Made by a program: the position numbers and the translations under genes
Part shown: in pieces, positions 48,956-57,531 of the stretch
Layout of the letters: each line of letters opens with the position of its first letter
Numbering within the stretch: position 1 is the first letter of the stretch
Notes under the pieces: generated by a model
What the model was told of the DNA's origin: nothing
The model's input: the letters and a program-made list of their open reading frames with translations, nothing else
Databases searched by the model: none
Virus record (IMG/VR): IMGVR_UViG_3300013104_000004
Coordinates: 1-64,000 of that record
Length of the DNA: 64,000 nucleotides
Reading direction: 5' to 3' (one strand)
Source of the DNA: a virus

Positions 48956-50106
48956 GCACCCTGCACACCGACTTCGCCGCCGTCCAGGCGGAGCTGAACG
49001 CCGAGTTCCCCGAGCGTCGCGACGCGGTCGAGGTCCTGACCCTCGCGCTCCTGACGGGGCAGCACTCGTTCCTGCTGGGCCCTCCCGGCACCGGCAAGTC
49101 CAAGCTCGCCCGCCGCTTCGTCGAGCACTTCCCGGGCGCGCGCTACTTCGAGACGCTGCTCTCGAAGAACCGCCCCGACGCCGCGGTGCTCGGCCCGTAC
49201 GACATGGCCAAGCTGCGCGAGGAGAGCGCGTTCGTCCGCAAGGACGAGGGCTACCTCACGTCGGTGGACGTCTCGTTCATCGACGAGATCGGCAAGATGT
49301 CCCCGACGTCGGGCCACGACATCCTGGCCGCGCTGAACGAGCGCATCAAGCACGAGGTCAGCAACGGTCGCTCCGCGCACCGGATCCCGCTGCACTCGGT
49401 CATCACGGCGAGCAACGAGCTGCCGGCGGCCGAGTCCGAGGACGCCGCCGCGATGTGGGACCGGCTGCTGTTCCGCACCACGGTCGACTACATCGTCGGC
49501 AACACCGACTTCCAGACGATGCTGTCGGCCGTCGACGGCCCCATCGGCACGACGATCCCCTGGCCGCAGGTGCTGTACGTGGCCGAGGAGGTCCGGGACG
49601 TGAAGCTCACGACCGAGACGCTCGACGCCGTGGTCGCGCTGCGCGACACCTTCCGGCAGGAGGGCCTGTCCGTCAGCGACCGCCGCTGGCGGGACTCGAT
49701 GGCCGCGGTCCGCGCCACCGCGTGGCTGCGCGGGTCGGACTCCACCGAGCCCGACGACCTCTACGCCCTGCGCTTCACGCACTGGGACAACGTCGAGACC
49801 ATCGGCAAGGTCGCCCGCATCATCCTCGGGCTGATCTCCCCGGAGAACGAGGAGATCGCGACGCTGGCTGACGACGCCGCGGCGCTGGAGGCCGAGCTGG
49901 AGTCTCGCAAGGGCGAGGCGCGCGAGAAGATCAGGGCGTTCCTGGTCGAGGCCGGCGGGAAGAAGACGCAGGCGCAGGAGCACATCGTGGCGCTGCGCAC
50001 GAAGGTCACCGCGCCCCGCCAGCTGGCCGAGCTCGACCGGCTCAACGAGCGCCTCGACGCCTTCCTGGCGCGCGGCAAGAGGCTCGCGGGCCTGGACAAG
50101 CTCTGA
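48952..50106 (+). CDS. MoxR/RavA-type AAA+ ATPase
   Basis: 384 residues. Walker A GPPGTGKS at 43-50, Walker B VDVSFIDEIGK near 105-113, and sensor ITASNELP near 150. The C-terminal 80 residues are a charged coiled coil (DDAAALEAELESRKGEAREK), as in RavA. These ATPases act as chaperones with a VWA partner, which is coded two genes later. The operon also has a RuvB-like ATPase, so this is a multi-ATPase phage module of unknown target. Confidence 0.85.
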   Translation: MSTLHTDFAAVQAELNAEFPERRDAVEVLTLALLTGQHSFLLGPPGTGKSKLARRFVEHFPGARYFETLLSKNRPDAAVLGPYDMAKLREESAFVRKDEGYLTSVDVSFIDEIGKMSPTSGHDILAALNERIKHEVSNGRSAHRIPLHSVITASNELPAAESEDAAAMWDRLLFRTTVDYIVGNTDFQTMLSAVDGPIGTTIPWPQVLYVAEEVRDVKLTTETLDAVVALRDTFRQEGLSVSDRRWRDSMAAVRATAWLRGSDSTEPDDLYALRFTHWDNVETIGKVARIILGLISPENEEIATLADDAAALEAELESRKGEAREKIRAFLVEAGGKKTQAQEHIVALRTKVTAPRQLAELDRLNERLDAFLARGKRLAGLDKL

Positions 50107-50345
50107 TGGCCGGGCGTTCGTTCATCCCCTTCGAGGCCATGACCGACGCACAGCAGGTCGAGCACCTTGTCGTGGCGCACGCCCTCGACGCGGAGTATTT
50201 CGACGACGGCCGCGACCCGCGCGCGTACTTCGCCGGGCTCACGGCCAGGGAGCGCGTCGCGTACTGGCACGACGCCGACCACGTCGAGGACCCCGAGGTG
50301 CTCGGCGACAGGCTCCGTCACGACCACGACAAGGAGGTGCGTTGA
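50106..50345 (+). CDS. Unknown 79-aa protein in the MoxR-VWA operon
   Basis: ATG overlaps the ATPase stop. Helical and acidic (QQVEHLVVAHALDAEYFDDG). Lies between the two partners. No family recognised. Confidence 0.6.
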   Translation: MAGRSFIPFEAMTDAQQVEHLVVAHALDAEYFDDGRDPRAYFAGLTARERVAYWHDADHVEDPEVLGDRLRHDHDKEVR

Positions 50346-51808
50346 TGTTCGGCTGGAGCGATGAGGAGGAGCACGACGACGCCGTCCCGCACGACCGCTT
50401 CGACCAGATGTCGTGGAACGGCATGCGCATGGAGTCCATCTCGATCGACGAGATGGTCAACGAGCTGTCCGTGAAGTACGACCACGTCGAGGACTTCGCG
50501 CAGGACGTCTACTCGCTCCTGGCCAAGGGCGACCCGCGCGTGCGGGAGCCCGAGGAGATGAGCCTGTCGCACGTCCCGCTGCGCCAGGTCACCGACGAAC
50601 TGCAGGACCTCACTGAGCTGAAGCGGCTCCGCACCTGGACCGTCGGCGACCCGTTCAACGCGGCCCTCGCCCTCGGATCCATGAAGGAGGCGCTGCAGGG
50701 CTCGCTCGAACGGGCAGCCCAGCTGAAGGGGCAGGCCGAGGCAGCGCAGGCCGCCAGAGACGCCGCACGACAGGCCGCGCAGGAGGCGGCTGACAACCCC
50801 GGAGATCCCGGGGCCGGCGAGGCCGCAGAGCAGGCGTCGGCAGCCGCCCAGGCCGCCGCTGACCACCTGCAGGCAGGTGCCGAGCAGCAGGCAGCCGAGG
50901 GCGCCCAGGCCATGCGCAAGGCCGTGAAGGACGCGCGCGAGGAGGTCGAGGAGGTCAACGAGTCGGCCGCCTCGTACGGCCTGGAGCCGGGGGAGTTCCA
51001 GCGCATGCCGGCCAAGGAGCGGTTCGCTCTGGCGCGCCGGCTGCAGTCCGAGAAGCTGCGGAAGTTCGCAGCGCTCATCGGGCAGTTCCGCCAGCTGGCG
51101 GCCGCCGAGTGGCGCCGCCGGTACAACGACGGCTCCGACGAACAGGTCGGTATCAAGCTCGGTGACGACCTCACCAGGCTCACCGGCCAGGAGCTCATCA
51201 ACATGGCCACACCCGAGCTGGAGGACGACTTCTGGCGCCGGTTCGTGGACAAGGAGCTGTGGGTCAAGGAGCTGCGGGGACGCGAGCGGGTCGGCAAGGG
51301 CCCGATCATCGTGGTCGCTGACGAGTCCGGCTCGATGGCCGACGAGGGCGAGCTCTGGGCCAAGGGCCTGGCGCTCGCGCTGCTCGACCAGGCGGGCCGC
51401 GGCAAGCGGGACTTCCACTACATCGGGTTCGCATCGGGCCCGCTGCGGGAGTTCTCGTTCCCCGGCGGGAAGGCCGACGTCGACAAGGTCATCGAGATGG
51501 CCGAGGGCTTCCTCAACGGCGGCACGGACTTCGCGCGGCCGTTGCGGCGGGCGCTCGACCTGGCCATCGCCGCCGGCAAGGAACGCCCCGACATCGTCTT
51601 CATCACCGACGGCGTCGCGGGCTCGCTCCCGTTCCTCGAAGAGTGGCGCCAGGTGCGCCACGAGCTCTCCATCCGCTGCTACGGGATCTTCGTCGCGACC
51701 GGCGGGTACGGCCTCCCTAGCGAGGTGCTCGAAGAGATCGCCGACGACGTCCGCACCATCGCGGACGTCACCAACACGTCGCAGGTCGCGGACATCCTCC
51801 GCGGCTGA
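50345..51808 (+). CDS. VWA-domain protein, partner of the MoxR ATPase
   Basis: 487 residues. Residues 115-205 are an Ala/Glu/Gln coiled coil. The C-terminal VWA domain carries the MIDAS residues DESGS (326-330), then NGGTDFARPL and FITDGVAG, for metal-dependent binding. The layout equals ViaA-like partners of RavA. A terminator follows. ATG 50345 is chosen over the adjoining TTG at 50342. Confidence 0.85.
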   Translation: MFGWSDEEEHDDAVPHDRFDQMSWNGMRMESISIDEMVNELSVKYDHVEDFAQDVYSLLAKGDPRVREPEEMSLSHVPLRQVTDELQDLTELKRLRTWTVGDPFNAALALGSMKEALQGSLERAAQLKGQAEAAQAARDAARQAAQEAADNPGDPGAGEAAEQASAAAQAAADHLQAGAEQQAAEGAQAMRKAVKDAREEVEEVNESAASYGLEPGEFQRMPAKERFALARRLQSEKLRKFAALIGQFRQLAAAEWRRRYNDGSDEQVGIKLGDDLTRLTGQELINMATPELEDDFWRRFVDKELWVKELRGRERVGKGPIIVVADESGSMADEGELWAKGLALALLDQAGRGKRDFHYIGFASGPLREFSFPGGKADVDKVIEMAEGFLNGGTDFARPLRRALDLAIAAGKERPDIVFITDGVAGSLPFLEEWRQVRHELSIRCYGIFVATGGYGLPSEVLEEIADDVRTIADVTNTSQVADILRG

Positions 51809-51818
51809 CACCACGCCC

Positions 51819-51855
51819 ACGAAGGGGGCTGCCCATACCGGGTGGCCCCCTTCGT
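51819..51855 (+). terminator. Hairpin terminator after the VWA gene
   Basis: ACGAAGGGGGC and GCCCCCTTCGT form an 11-bp stem, followed by CATAC and the next ribosome site. Probably partial termination inside the operon. Confidence 0.8.
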
Positions 51856-51876
51856 CATACCCCCGAAAGGAACCTC

Positions 51877-52854
51877 GTGACCACGCTCTCCGACTACGTC
51901 GACGGCGCAGGCGACCTGCCCCTGCTCGGCACGATCTGCATCAACACGACCTACGACGGCAGCTACGAGGTCGAGCTCGTCCAGGAGGTCTTCCAGGCCG
52001 AGGGGCTCGACACGAGCTTCATCCCGTCGCCGTCCGGCGCGAAGGACGCGTTCTCGAAGGCGATCACCAACCACAAGGAGACCAGCTACGTCCTGAGCAA
52101 CGGGCACAAGGTCTCGATCATGCTCCGCGAGATGGACTCGTCGAACCCCACCGAGTACGCGGTGCGCGCGCTGGTGCGCGAGGAGCGCTCGACCAACGGC
52201 GAGTCGCTCTTCTACGACAACATCGGGGAGATCAAGCACTACCACGGCGTGCGCCGCGGAGCCGGCCGCCAGGTCGACGACACCGCCGCCCGCCTCTACT
52301 GGGGGCTGGCCGCGAACAGCGACACCCTGGCCCTGTCCGACGAGGAGCGCGCGAAGATCCGCAACGTCGCCATCCGCGTCCACAACGACTACCAGCGCTA
52401 CCGCAGTTCGCTCGACGGCAAGAAGGTCCGGGCCATGGTCACGAGCTACCTGCGCCACCTCGACGCCATCAAGCTGAAGGACTCGGTCTACTTCGTCCCC
52501 GTCGCACACAGCGAGTCCGTCCGCGCGCTGCGCGTCGCCGTCTCCCACTTCGGCGAGTGCACGCTCGACGGCATCCCGCTCGTCGACTTCCAGGACCAGC
52601 GAGACCTCATCATCCGCACGTTCCAGGCCGATACCGACGACGCCATGAGCACGCTCGCTGGCCAGCTGCAGCAGGCGCGCGCCAACCCGTCCGCCGCCAC
52701 ATACGAGAGACTGCGCAAGCAGTACGACGAGCTCACCACCCGCACCCGCACCTACACCAGCACGCTCGGCGATTCCGTCGCCAAGACGACTGGCTCTCAC
52801 GAGATCGTGAAGGCCGCGCTCGTCGCCCTCCAGACGGAACTGCTGGGCGGATGA
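51877..52854 (+). CDS. Unknown 325-aa protein, MoxR-VWA associated
   Basis: GTG after AAAGGAACC. Mixed alpha/beta with HKVSIMLREMDSSNPTEYAV in the first half and a helical second half. I associate this type (DUF6744-like) with MoxR-VWA gene pairs, from memory and with moderate confidence. Role unknown. Confidence 0.65.
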   Translation: MTTLSDYVDGAGDLPLLGTICINTTYDGSYEVELVQEVFQAEGLDTSFIPSPSGAKDAFSKAITNHKETSYVLSNGHKVSIMLREMDSSNPTEYAVRALVREERSTNGESLFYDNIGEIKHYHGVRRGAGRQVDDTAARLYWGLAANSDTLALSDEERAKIRNVAIRVHNDYQRYRSSLDGKKVRAMVTSYLRHLDAIKLKDSVYFVPVAHSESVRALRVAVSHFGECTLDGIPLVDFQDQRDLIIRTFQADTDDAMSTLAGQLQQARANPSAATYERLRKQYDELTTRTRTYTSTLGDSVAKTTGSHEIVKAALVALQTELLGG

Positions 52855-52868
52855 GAAGGGGATCCGAC

Positions 52869-53366
52869 ATGACCAACCACCGCGCCTCCGCCGCCGTCCA
52901 GGACGTCCTGGATGCGGCCGCCATGCTCGGCCTCGCGTTCTCCAACGTGAAGCCCGGCACCCGCCTCGCCGCCCTGCGAGACAGCCTCAGCGGGCTGCAG
53001 CAGAAGCTCTCCCGCGTCGAGGCGATCCTCGCGATGGACGAGGACATCCGGCTGACCTTCGACGAGGGCACCGAGTTCACCAGCGACGAGCTGCGCGAGC
53101 TGTCCGAGCTGGAGAAGGCGGTCGCGTTCTCGCTGCCCGACAAGCTCCCCGGGCAGATCGACGCGCGCGTGCTCGACGGCCGCGTCATCGCCGGCCAGCT
53201 GCAGCAGGCGCTCGACGGGCGTCGCATCGACATCGTCTGGGACTCCACGGCGCGTGTCGGGCACGTCAACATCGGCCCGCTGCTGGCCGACCTCGTCGAG
53301 CAGATCGACCCCCACGGTGAGGACGTCCCCGGCTTCTGGGCCGACGACGAGGAGGACGAGGCGTGA
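52869..53366 (+). CDS. Unknown 165-aa acidic protein
   Basis: ATG after AAGGGGATCC. Helical start (AAVQDVLDAAAMLGLAFSNV), acidic end (ADDEEDEA). No family recognised. Overlaps the next gene. Confidence 0.6.
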   Translation: MTNHRASAAVQDVLDAAAMLGLAFSNVKPGTRLAALRDSLSGLQQKLSRVEAILAMDEDIRLTFDEGTEFTSDELRELSELEKAVAFSLPDKLPGQIDARVLDGRVIAGQLQQALDGRRIDIVWDSTARVGHVNIGPLLADLVEQIDPHGEDVPGFWADDEEDEA

Positions 53367-53512
53367 CGCTCGAAGATGCCGTCGAGGCCCTCCGGGAGCG
53401 AGGCTTCGGCTACGACCGGCTTGACCAGCTCGCCTGGGACTTCCTCGCGGAGGAGTGCGACGGCCCGACCCGTACCGCCTTCATCGACTTCCTGCTGCGC
53501 GCCGACGCCTGA
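53363..53512 (+). CDS. Unknown 49-aa protein
   Basis: GTG in a four-base overlap. Helical and acidic (EDAVEALRERGFGYDRLDQL). No family recognised. Confidence 0.52.
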   Translation: MTLEDAVEALRERGFGYDRLDQLAWDFLAEECDGPTRTAFIDFLLRADA

Positions 53513-53550
53513 CGTCGCGCGCCCCCCCTACTGAACGGAGACCACACCGC

Positions 53551-54579
53551 ATGAACACCCGAGCCGTGATCGAGAAGCGACTGCAGTCCATGCCTGGCCC
53601 GAAGAGCGGCGAGAAGCTCTTCGAGGGCACCACCTACCCCCGCGAGTGGGACGAGTACGTCGGTCAGGACGAGGCCAAGCGCTACCTGCGCGCGTCGTGC
53701 GTCTCCGCCAAGATGCGCCAGGAGCGCCTGGAGCACGTGCTCATCGCGACCGGCCACGCCGGCATCGGCAAGACCGCGATCGCGAAGCTCACGGCCGCCG
53801 AGATGGGCGTCGGGATGGTCGAGGTCCAGGGCTCGATCTCCGAGGCCGAGGCGCTGCGGATCTTCGCCAGCATGAGCGACGGCGACATCCTCTTCTGGGA
53901 CGAGATCCACCAGGCCGTCGCCGGCGGCAAGGCCAAGGCCGAGTGGCTACTGCCCGTGCTGCAGGACGGCGTGATGATCTCCAGCCGCGGCGTCACCCCG
54001 ATCCCCGACATCACCATCGTCGGGGCCACCACCGACATCCAGAAGCTGCCCGAGACGATCATCGATCGGTTCGTCGTCAAGCCCGCCATGGAGGAGTACA
54101 CGGACGAGCAGGCGCTGACCATCGCGCAGGTCACCTCGAAGAAGATCTTCCGCGGCCTGCAGCTCCCGTTGCCCGACGAGCACACGTGCGCCGTCGTGGC
54201 CCGCGCGGCCAACAACAACCCCCGCTCGATCACCGCGCTGATGCGCACGCTGCGCGACTCCGCCCTGTCGGAGAACGCCATCGTCACCCCCGCGGGCCTC
54301 TACTCCACGGACGCGATGTTCCGCTGGACCGGCATCACGCCGGACGGCCTGGACAAGCTCGCGCAGGACTACCTGGAGGTGCTGCACGTCCAGTTCTCTG
54401 GCAAGGGCGGCGAGAAGTCCATCGCGGCCGCGCTGGGCGAGCCGACGCCCCCGCGCCACACCGAGAAGCTCCTCATCCGCAAGGGCTTCATGCGCATCAT
54501 GCCTGGCGGCCGCGAGCTGACCGCCGAGGGCATGGACCGCGCCCACCAGGTCCTCGTCGACCGCGGCTACGACATCTGA
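53551..54579 (+). CDS. RuvB-like AAA+ ATPase
   Basis: 342 residues, ATG after ACGGAGACC. The opening EWDEYVGQDEAKRYLR matches RuvB's F..fiGQ region. Walker A GHAGIGKT (68-75), Walker B DILFWDEIHQA (about 110), sensor GATT, and a C-terminal winged helix with LIRKGFMRIMPGGRELT, like RuvB's GF..RTPRGR. It may drive branch migration or loader functions. A RuvC-like nuclease is coded at 62.5 kb. Confidence 0.85.
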   Translation: MNTRAVIEKRLQSMPGPKSGEKLFEGTTYPREWDEYVGQDEAKRYLRASCVSAKMRQERLEHVLIATGHAGIGKTAIAKLTAAEMGVGMVEVQGSISEAEALRIFASMSDGDILFWDEIHQAVAGGKAKAEWLLPVLQDGVMISSRGVTPIPDITIVGATTDIQKLPETIIDRFVVKPAMEEYTDEQALTIAQVTSKKIFRGLQLPLPDEHTCAVVARAANNNPRSITALMRTLRDSALSENAIVTPAGLYSTDAMFRWTGITPDGLDKLAQDYLEVLHVQFSGKGGEKSIAAALGEPTPPRHTEKLLIRKGFMRIMPGGRELTAEGMDRAHQVLVDRGYDI

Positions 54580-54593
54580 GAGGAGGCCACACC

Positions 54594-54830
54594 GTGGCCC
54601 AGAACGTCCAGTCGTTCGCGTTCATCCGTCGCACCCAGAACCCCGACATCAAGGAGGAGCCGATCCCGCTCATGCCGCGCAGCACGAAGAACTACGTGCG
54701 CCGGCCGAAGGCCAAACCCACCGCGCGCGAGCAGCTCATCGCCCGCCTGCGCGTCCAGTACCCAGGCGTCGACGCCGAGGGCATCGCGGACCTCGCGATC
54801 GCCACGCTGGGCACTAGCCCACGCACCTGA
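54594..54830 (+). CDS. Unknown basic 78-aa protein
   Basis: GTG after GAGAGGAGG. Basic and Pro-rich middle (RSTKNYVRRPKAKPTAREQL). No family recognised. Followed by a TCTG-rich tract and a terminator. Confidence 0.58.
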   Translation: MAQNVQSFAFIRRTQNPDIKEEPIPLMPRSTKNYVRRPKAKPTAREQLIARLRVQYPGVDAEGIADLAIATLGTSPRT

Positions 54831-54860
54831 TCTGTCTGCCTTTCTGTCTGTCTGAAATCC

Positions 54861-54886
54861 AGGCGGTCACCACCCGGTGGCCGCCT
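54861..54886 (+). terminator. Hairpin terminator
   Basis: AGGCGG-T-CACC pairs with GGTGG-CCGCCT and is followed by TCTTCGT. Upstream lies a short TCTG repeat tract (54836-54854). Confidence 0.7.
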
Positions 54887-54910
54887 TCTTCGTGCCCCAA
54901 GGAGGACCCC

Positions 54911-55336
54911 ATGACGTACCCCCAGACCCCCGCCCCCGTCCCGCCGGTCGCCAAGAAGCGCCGCTGGCCCTGGGTCGTCGGCGGCCTCGCCGTGCTCTTC
55001 GTCGGCGTCGCGATCGGCAGCTCGGGCAGCGACGACAAGGCCGCGCCCGAGCCGGCGGCGACCACCACGCCCGTCACCGCGCCGGCGCCCGAGCCGGTCG
55101 TCGAGCCCGCCGAGGACCCGACGACGGAGTCCGCGGTGCCCGGCCTCGACCAGGTCGAGCTCCAGACCCTCGCCCTGAAGATGACGCTGCGGCAGTCGGA
55201 CAACCTGGAGCAGCTCTGCACCGCCTACGACACGCTTGGGCTGGACGCGACCGCGGCCCTCGTGAACGGCGAACTCGACCCCGCCGACCAGTTCTCCACG
55301 GCCGCGATCGAGGCGTCGTTCGAGGCGATGTGCTGA
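54911..55336 (+). CDS. Membrane-anchored protein with DUF732-like end
   Basis: 141 residues, ATG after AAGGAGGACC. Basic RKKRRWPW-like start, one membrane helix (WVVGGLAVLFVGVAIGSS), a Pro/Ala/Glu linker and a small helical C-terminal domain with two Cys (EQLCTAYDTLG; FEAMC). Probably faces outside the cell. Has its own terminator upstream; a candidate superinfection-exclusion factor. Confidence 0.68.
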   Translation: MTYPQTPAPVPPVAKKRRWPWVVGGLAVLFVGVAIGSSGSDDKAAPEPAATTTPVTAPAPEPVVEPAEDPTTESAVPGLDQVELQTLALKMTLRQSDNLEQLCTAYDTLGLDATAALVNGELDPADQFSTAAIEASFEAMC

Positions 55337-55353
55337 TGGGGGAGGATGCGGGC

Positions 55354-55788
55354 ATGGCTCGCCACCCGGACCCCACCACCCAGGACGTCGACGAGGTCCT
55401 CGACATCCTCGCTGGGCCGCGCGAGACGCAGCCCGGTGAGCGGGCCTGGACGCACCCGCGCAAGGGCACTCTGCACGGTGTCATCGTGCGCGAGGATGGC
55501 GGCTGGACGACCATCCGACTGACCCGCCACCACCGCGAGGCTGACGCCGGCGAAGAGCTCACCGTGCGAACCGCCTGGCTCACCCCGAAGGAGGCCTCGA
55601 TGCCCCAGTCTTGGACGGCCGACGACATCGTCGACACCCTGCCCGCCGGCTACCGCTGGGCGACCGCGAACGAGGCCGAGCGATGGAACGAGCACGCTGG
55701 CCGCATGGTCCAGGTGCGGCGGGGTGACGGCGACGAGACCGATCTCGCGATCAGGTCGACCCACACGAAGAAGGAGGAGGACGCGTGA
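55354..55788 (+). CDS. Unknown 144-aa protein
   Basis: I choose ATG 55354 behind GGGGGAGG; ATG 55336 overlapping the previous stop is an alternative. Contains a beta segment (GTLHGVIVREDGGWTTIRL). No family recognised. Confidence 0.58.
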   Translation: MARHPDPTTQDVDEVLDILAGPRETQPGERAWTHPRKGTLHGVIVREDGGWTTIRLTRHHREADAGEELTVRTAWLTPKEASMPQSWTADDIVDTLPAGYRWATANEAERWNEHAGRMVQVRRGDGDETDLAIRSTHTKKEEDA

Positions 55789-56243
55789 ACGACGTCACCA
55801 AGCTGCCCCGCTGGGCGCAGCAGCGCATCGAGGTCCTGGAGCGGAACCTCGCAGCCGCGCAGGCCAAGCTTGACGCCGGCCCAGGCGCATCGAACACCTA
55901 CCTGCACGCCTGGACGGACACGGGGGAGAGCGTCGGCACGCCGCTCGGGACGGACGTCTCGATTCGCTTCGAGCTGGGAAACCACACGCACATGTTGGCC
56001 GGGCTCACGCCCGACGGGACGCTCCAGATCCAGCTGTCCGGGCGCGACGCCTCCAGCGCGTTGCAGGTGATTCCGCGCTCGTCCAATCGGGTCGAGATCC
56101 AGCCCGAGATCAACCACCATCGCGGACTGTTCGCAGCCCGCAAGGTGGCCGGGTACGAGATCGGCGACGAGTCCTGGGGCGACACTCTCGTCGAGGCCTA
56201 CATGGACCCCGACAGGGCCATCGCCAAGCTGCCGGACGCTTGA
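55785..56243 (+). CDS. Unknown 152-aa protein
   Basis: GTG in a four-base overlap. A helical start (WAQQRIEVLERNLAAAQAKL) then a beta-rich body. No family recognised. Confidence 0.58.
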   Translation: MNDVTKLPRWAQQRIEVLERNLAAAQAKLDAGPGASNTYLHAWTDTGESVGTPLGTDVSIRFELGNHTHMLAGLTPDGTLQIQLSGRDASSALQVIPRSSNRVEIQPEINHHRGLFAARKVAGYEIGDESWGDTLVEAYMDPDRAIAKLPDA

Positions 56244-56458
56244 TGGCGGCCGACCTGCGCAGCCCGATGGTCGTGGTCGCGACCGACCGCCTCGACGAGC
56301 ACCGTCGGCGCGTGCCCACCGCGCCGACCATCCGCCTCCGGCTGTTCACGGAGGCGGGCGCGGAGCGCGGCTGCAACCTCTCCGAGGACGAGGCGCTGGC
56401 CCTCGCGGAGCAGTTGCTCGTGTCCGTCAGACGGGCCAAGGGCAAGGACCTGCGGTGA
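56243..56458 (+). CDS. Unknown 71-aa protein
   Basis: ATG overlaps previous stop. Beta strands then a helix (LSEDEALALAEQLLVSVRRA). No family recognised. Confidence 0.55.
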   Translation: MAADLRSPMVVVATDRLDEHRRRVPTAPTIRLRLFTEAGAERGCNLSEDEALALAEQLLVSVRRAKGKDLR

Positions 56459-56568
56459 TCGCCCAGTGGTGGCGCCGTCGCCGTCTCCTGCGACGGCTAC
56501 GAGCGCTCGGGATCGAGCCCCAGGACTGGCAGCTCGAATACCTCGACCACGCGCTCCGCAAGCGCTAG
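56455..56568 (+). CDS. Small Arg/Trp-rich peptide, 37 aa
   Basis: GTG start in overlap. IAQWWRRRRLLRRLRALG at the start is a basic amphipathic helix. Last gene of the plus-strand operon; ends overlapping the convergent HNH gene. Confidence 0.5.
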   Translation: MIAQWWRRRRLLRRLRALGIEPQDWQLEYLDHALRKR

Positions 56569-56894
56569 AGGGAGCCCTTCATCAGGCCCCGAATATCGAC
56601 GCCCTGGCGCCGCAGCCACGCGAGTGCTGTGGTGCCAGGGCGCTCCACAATCGCCTGCAGCGCGGGCGTGAAAGTGGCCGCGTGCGCGTGCACCATCTGG
56701 TGACAGATGTGCCCGTAGCCGCCGCCCAGTGTGACCAGGTTCGCCGGCCCATGGTTGTTCCGGTCCTGGCTCCTGAACACGATGTGGTGCAGTGCCGCCG
56801 GGTCCGCCCAGCGGCCGCACACGCGGCACAGGCCGCGGTCTCGCTCATGCACGGCGCGGCGAGACTTCTCCGGGATGTCCGTCGACTTGGGCAT
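56565..56894 (-). CDS. HNH endonuclease
   Basis: 109 residues. CRVCGR, then ALHHIVFRSQDRNNHGPANL and CHQMVHAH give the HNH active site with zinc-binding Cys/His. Small phage HNH proteins nick or cut DNA, some helping packaging. It converges with the plus-strand operon end. Confidence 0.82.
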   Translation of the reverse strand: MPKSTDIPEKSRRAVHERDRGLCRVCGRWADPAALHHIVFRSQDRNNHGPANLVTLGGGYGHICHQMVHAHAATFTPALQAIVERPGTTALAWLRRQGVDIRGLMKGSL

Positions 56895-56995
56895 CAGGGC
56901 ACGAGCTCGCCGGGCATGTCCGCATCGTCGATCACGACGCCCGTCTCGGGGTGCACCCAGCGGGCCCGCGGCGCGTCGTACCAGAAGTCAGCCAT
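56894..56995 (-). CDS. Small protein, 33 aa
   Basis: ATG 56995 overlaps the previous stop. WYDAPRARWVHPETGVVIDD suggests a small beta hairpin. Too short to class. Confidence 0.5.
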   Translation of the reverse strand: MADFWYDAPRARWVHPETGVVIDDADMPGELVP

Positions 56996-57261
56996 CAGAC
57001 GGCCTCGTACGTCTCCGCGAAGATGTCCGGCTTGCAGGGGTAGAACTCACCCTGGACGCCCCGGATGATCCAGTCGCCGGGCGACGCCGTCATTACGCCC
57101 TCCAGCGTCGCGATCTGGAGGTTACGGATGTCCTGGGTCGAGACGGTCGGCGCGCGGTAGTCCTCGCCATCGACCCAGTGCATGATCGCACCCGCCGACG
57201 TCGATGAGCCCGTGAACTGGTGTGCCTCGATCTCGACGGGCACCTTGCGGAACATCGGCAT
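56995..57261 (-). CDS. PGDYG-type small phage protein, 88 aa
   Basis: VPVEIEAHQFTG at the start and PGDWIIRGVQGEFYPCKPD near the end match a very common phage protein family (PGD.I..GV.GE.YPCKPDIF). Its function is not established. Confidence 0.75.
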   Translation of the reverse strand: MPMFRKVPVEIEAHQFTGSSTSAGAIMHWVDGEDYRAPTVSTQDIRNLQIATLEGVMTASPGDWIIRGVQGEFYPCKPDIFAETYEAV

Positions 57262-57264
57262 GTC

Positions 57265-57427
57265 TCAGTCCTCTCGTCCGCGGCGCACAGCCGCCTTCGC
57301 CTGGTGCCGCGCGCGCCGCCGCGCCGGCCTCTTCCACCCGTTGCACTCCCAGTGCTGGCAGCCGTCATCGCACGGACTCGCCGTACGACCGCCCGAGGAT
57401 CCACCGGCGCCGCTCAGTGCGCGCCAT
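57265..57427 (-). CDS. Small protein possibly made by +1 frameshift
   Basis: ATG 57427 opens 20 codons ending CGA TGA C (stop at 57365). The +1 frame continues with high third-position G/C as DGCQHWECNGWKRPARRRARHQ and stops at 57265, but has no ATG, GTG or TTG of its own. Reading on by skipping the T of TGA joins them into a roughly 53-residue protein with a Cys/His cluster. It could be programmed shifting (like release-factor-2 type UGA C) or a frameshift mutation. Confidence 0.45.
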
Positions 57428-57531
57428 CAGTCGTCCTCCTCGACCAGCCAGAAGGCCGCGCGCGTGATGCCCACGGCCAGCAGCGAGTAGGTCACCAGGC
57501 CGACTGCGGCCACCGTTAGCGCGCGCTTCAT
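57427..57531 (-). CDS. Single-span membrane peptide, 34 aa
   Basis: MKRALTVAAVGLVTYSLLAV is a short basic start followed by a membrane helix; acidic end. ATG lies in a strict GTCGAT motif. Confidence 0.55.
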   Translation of the reverse strand: MKRALTVAAVGLVTYSLLAVGITRAAFWLVEEDD

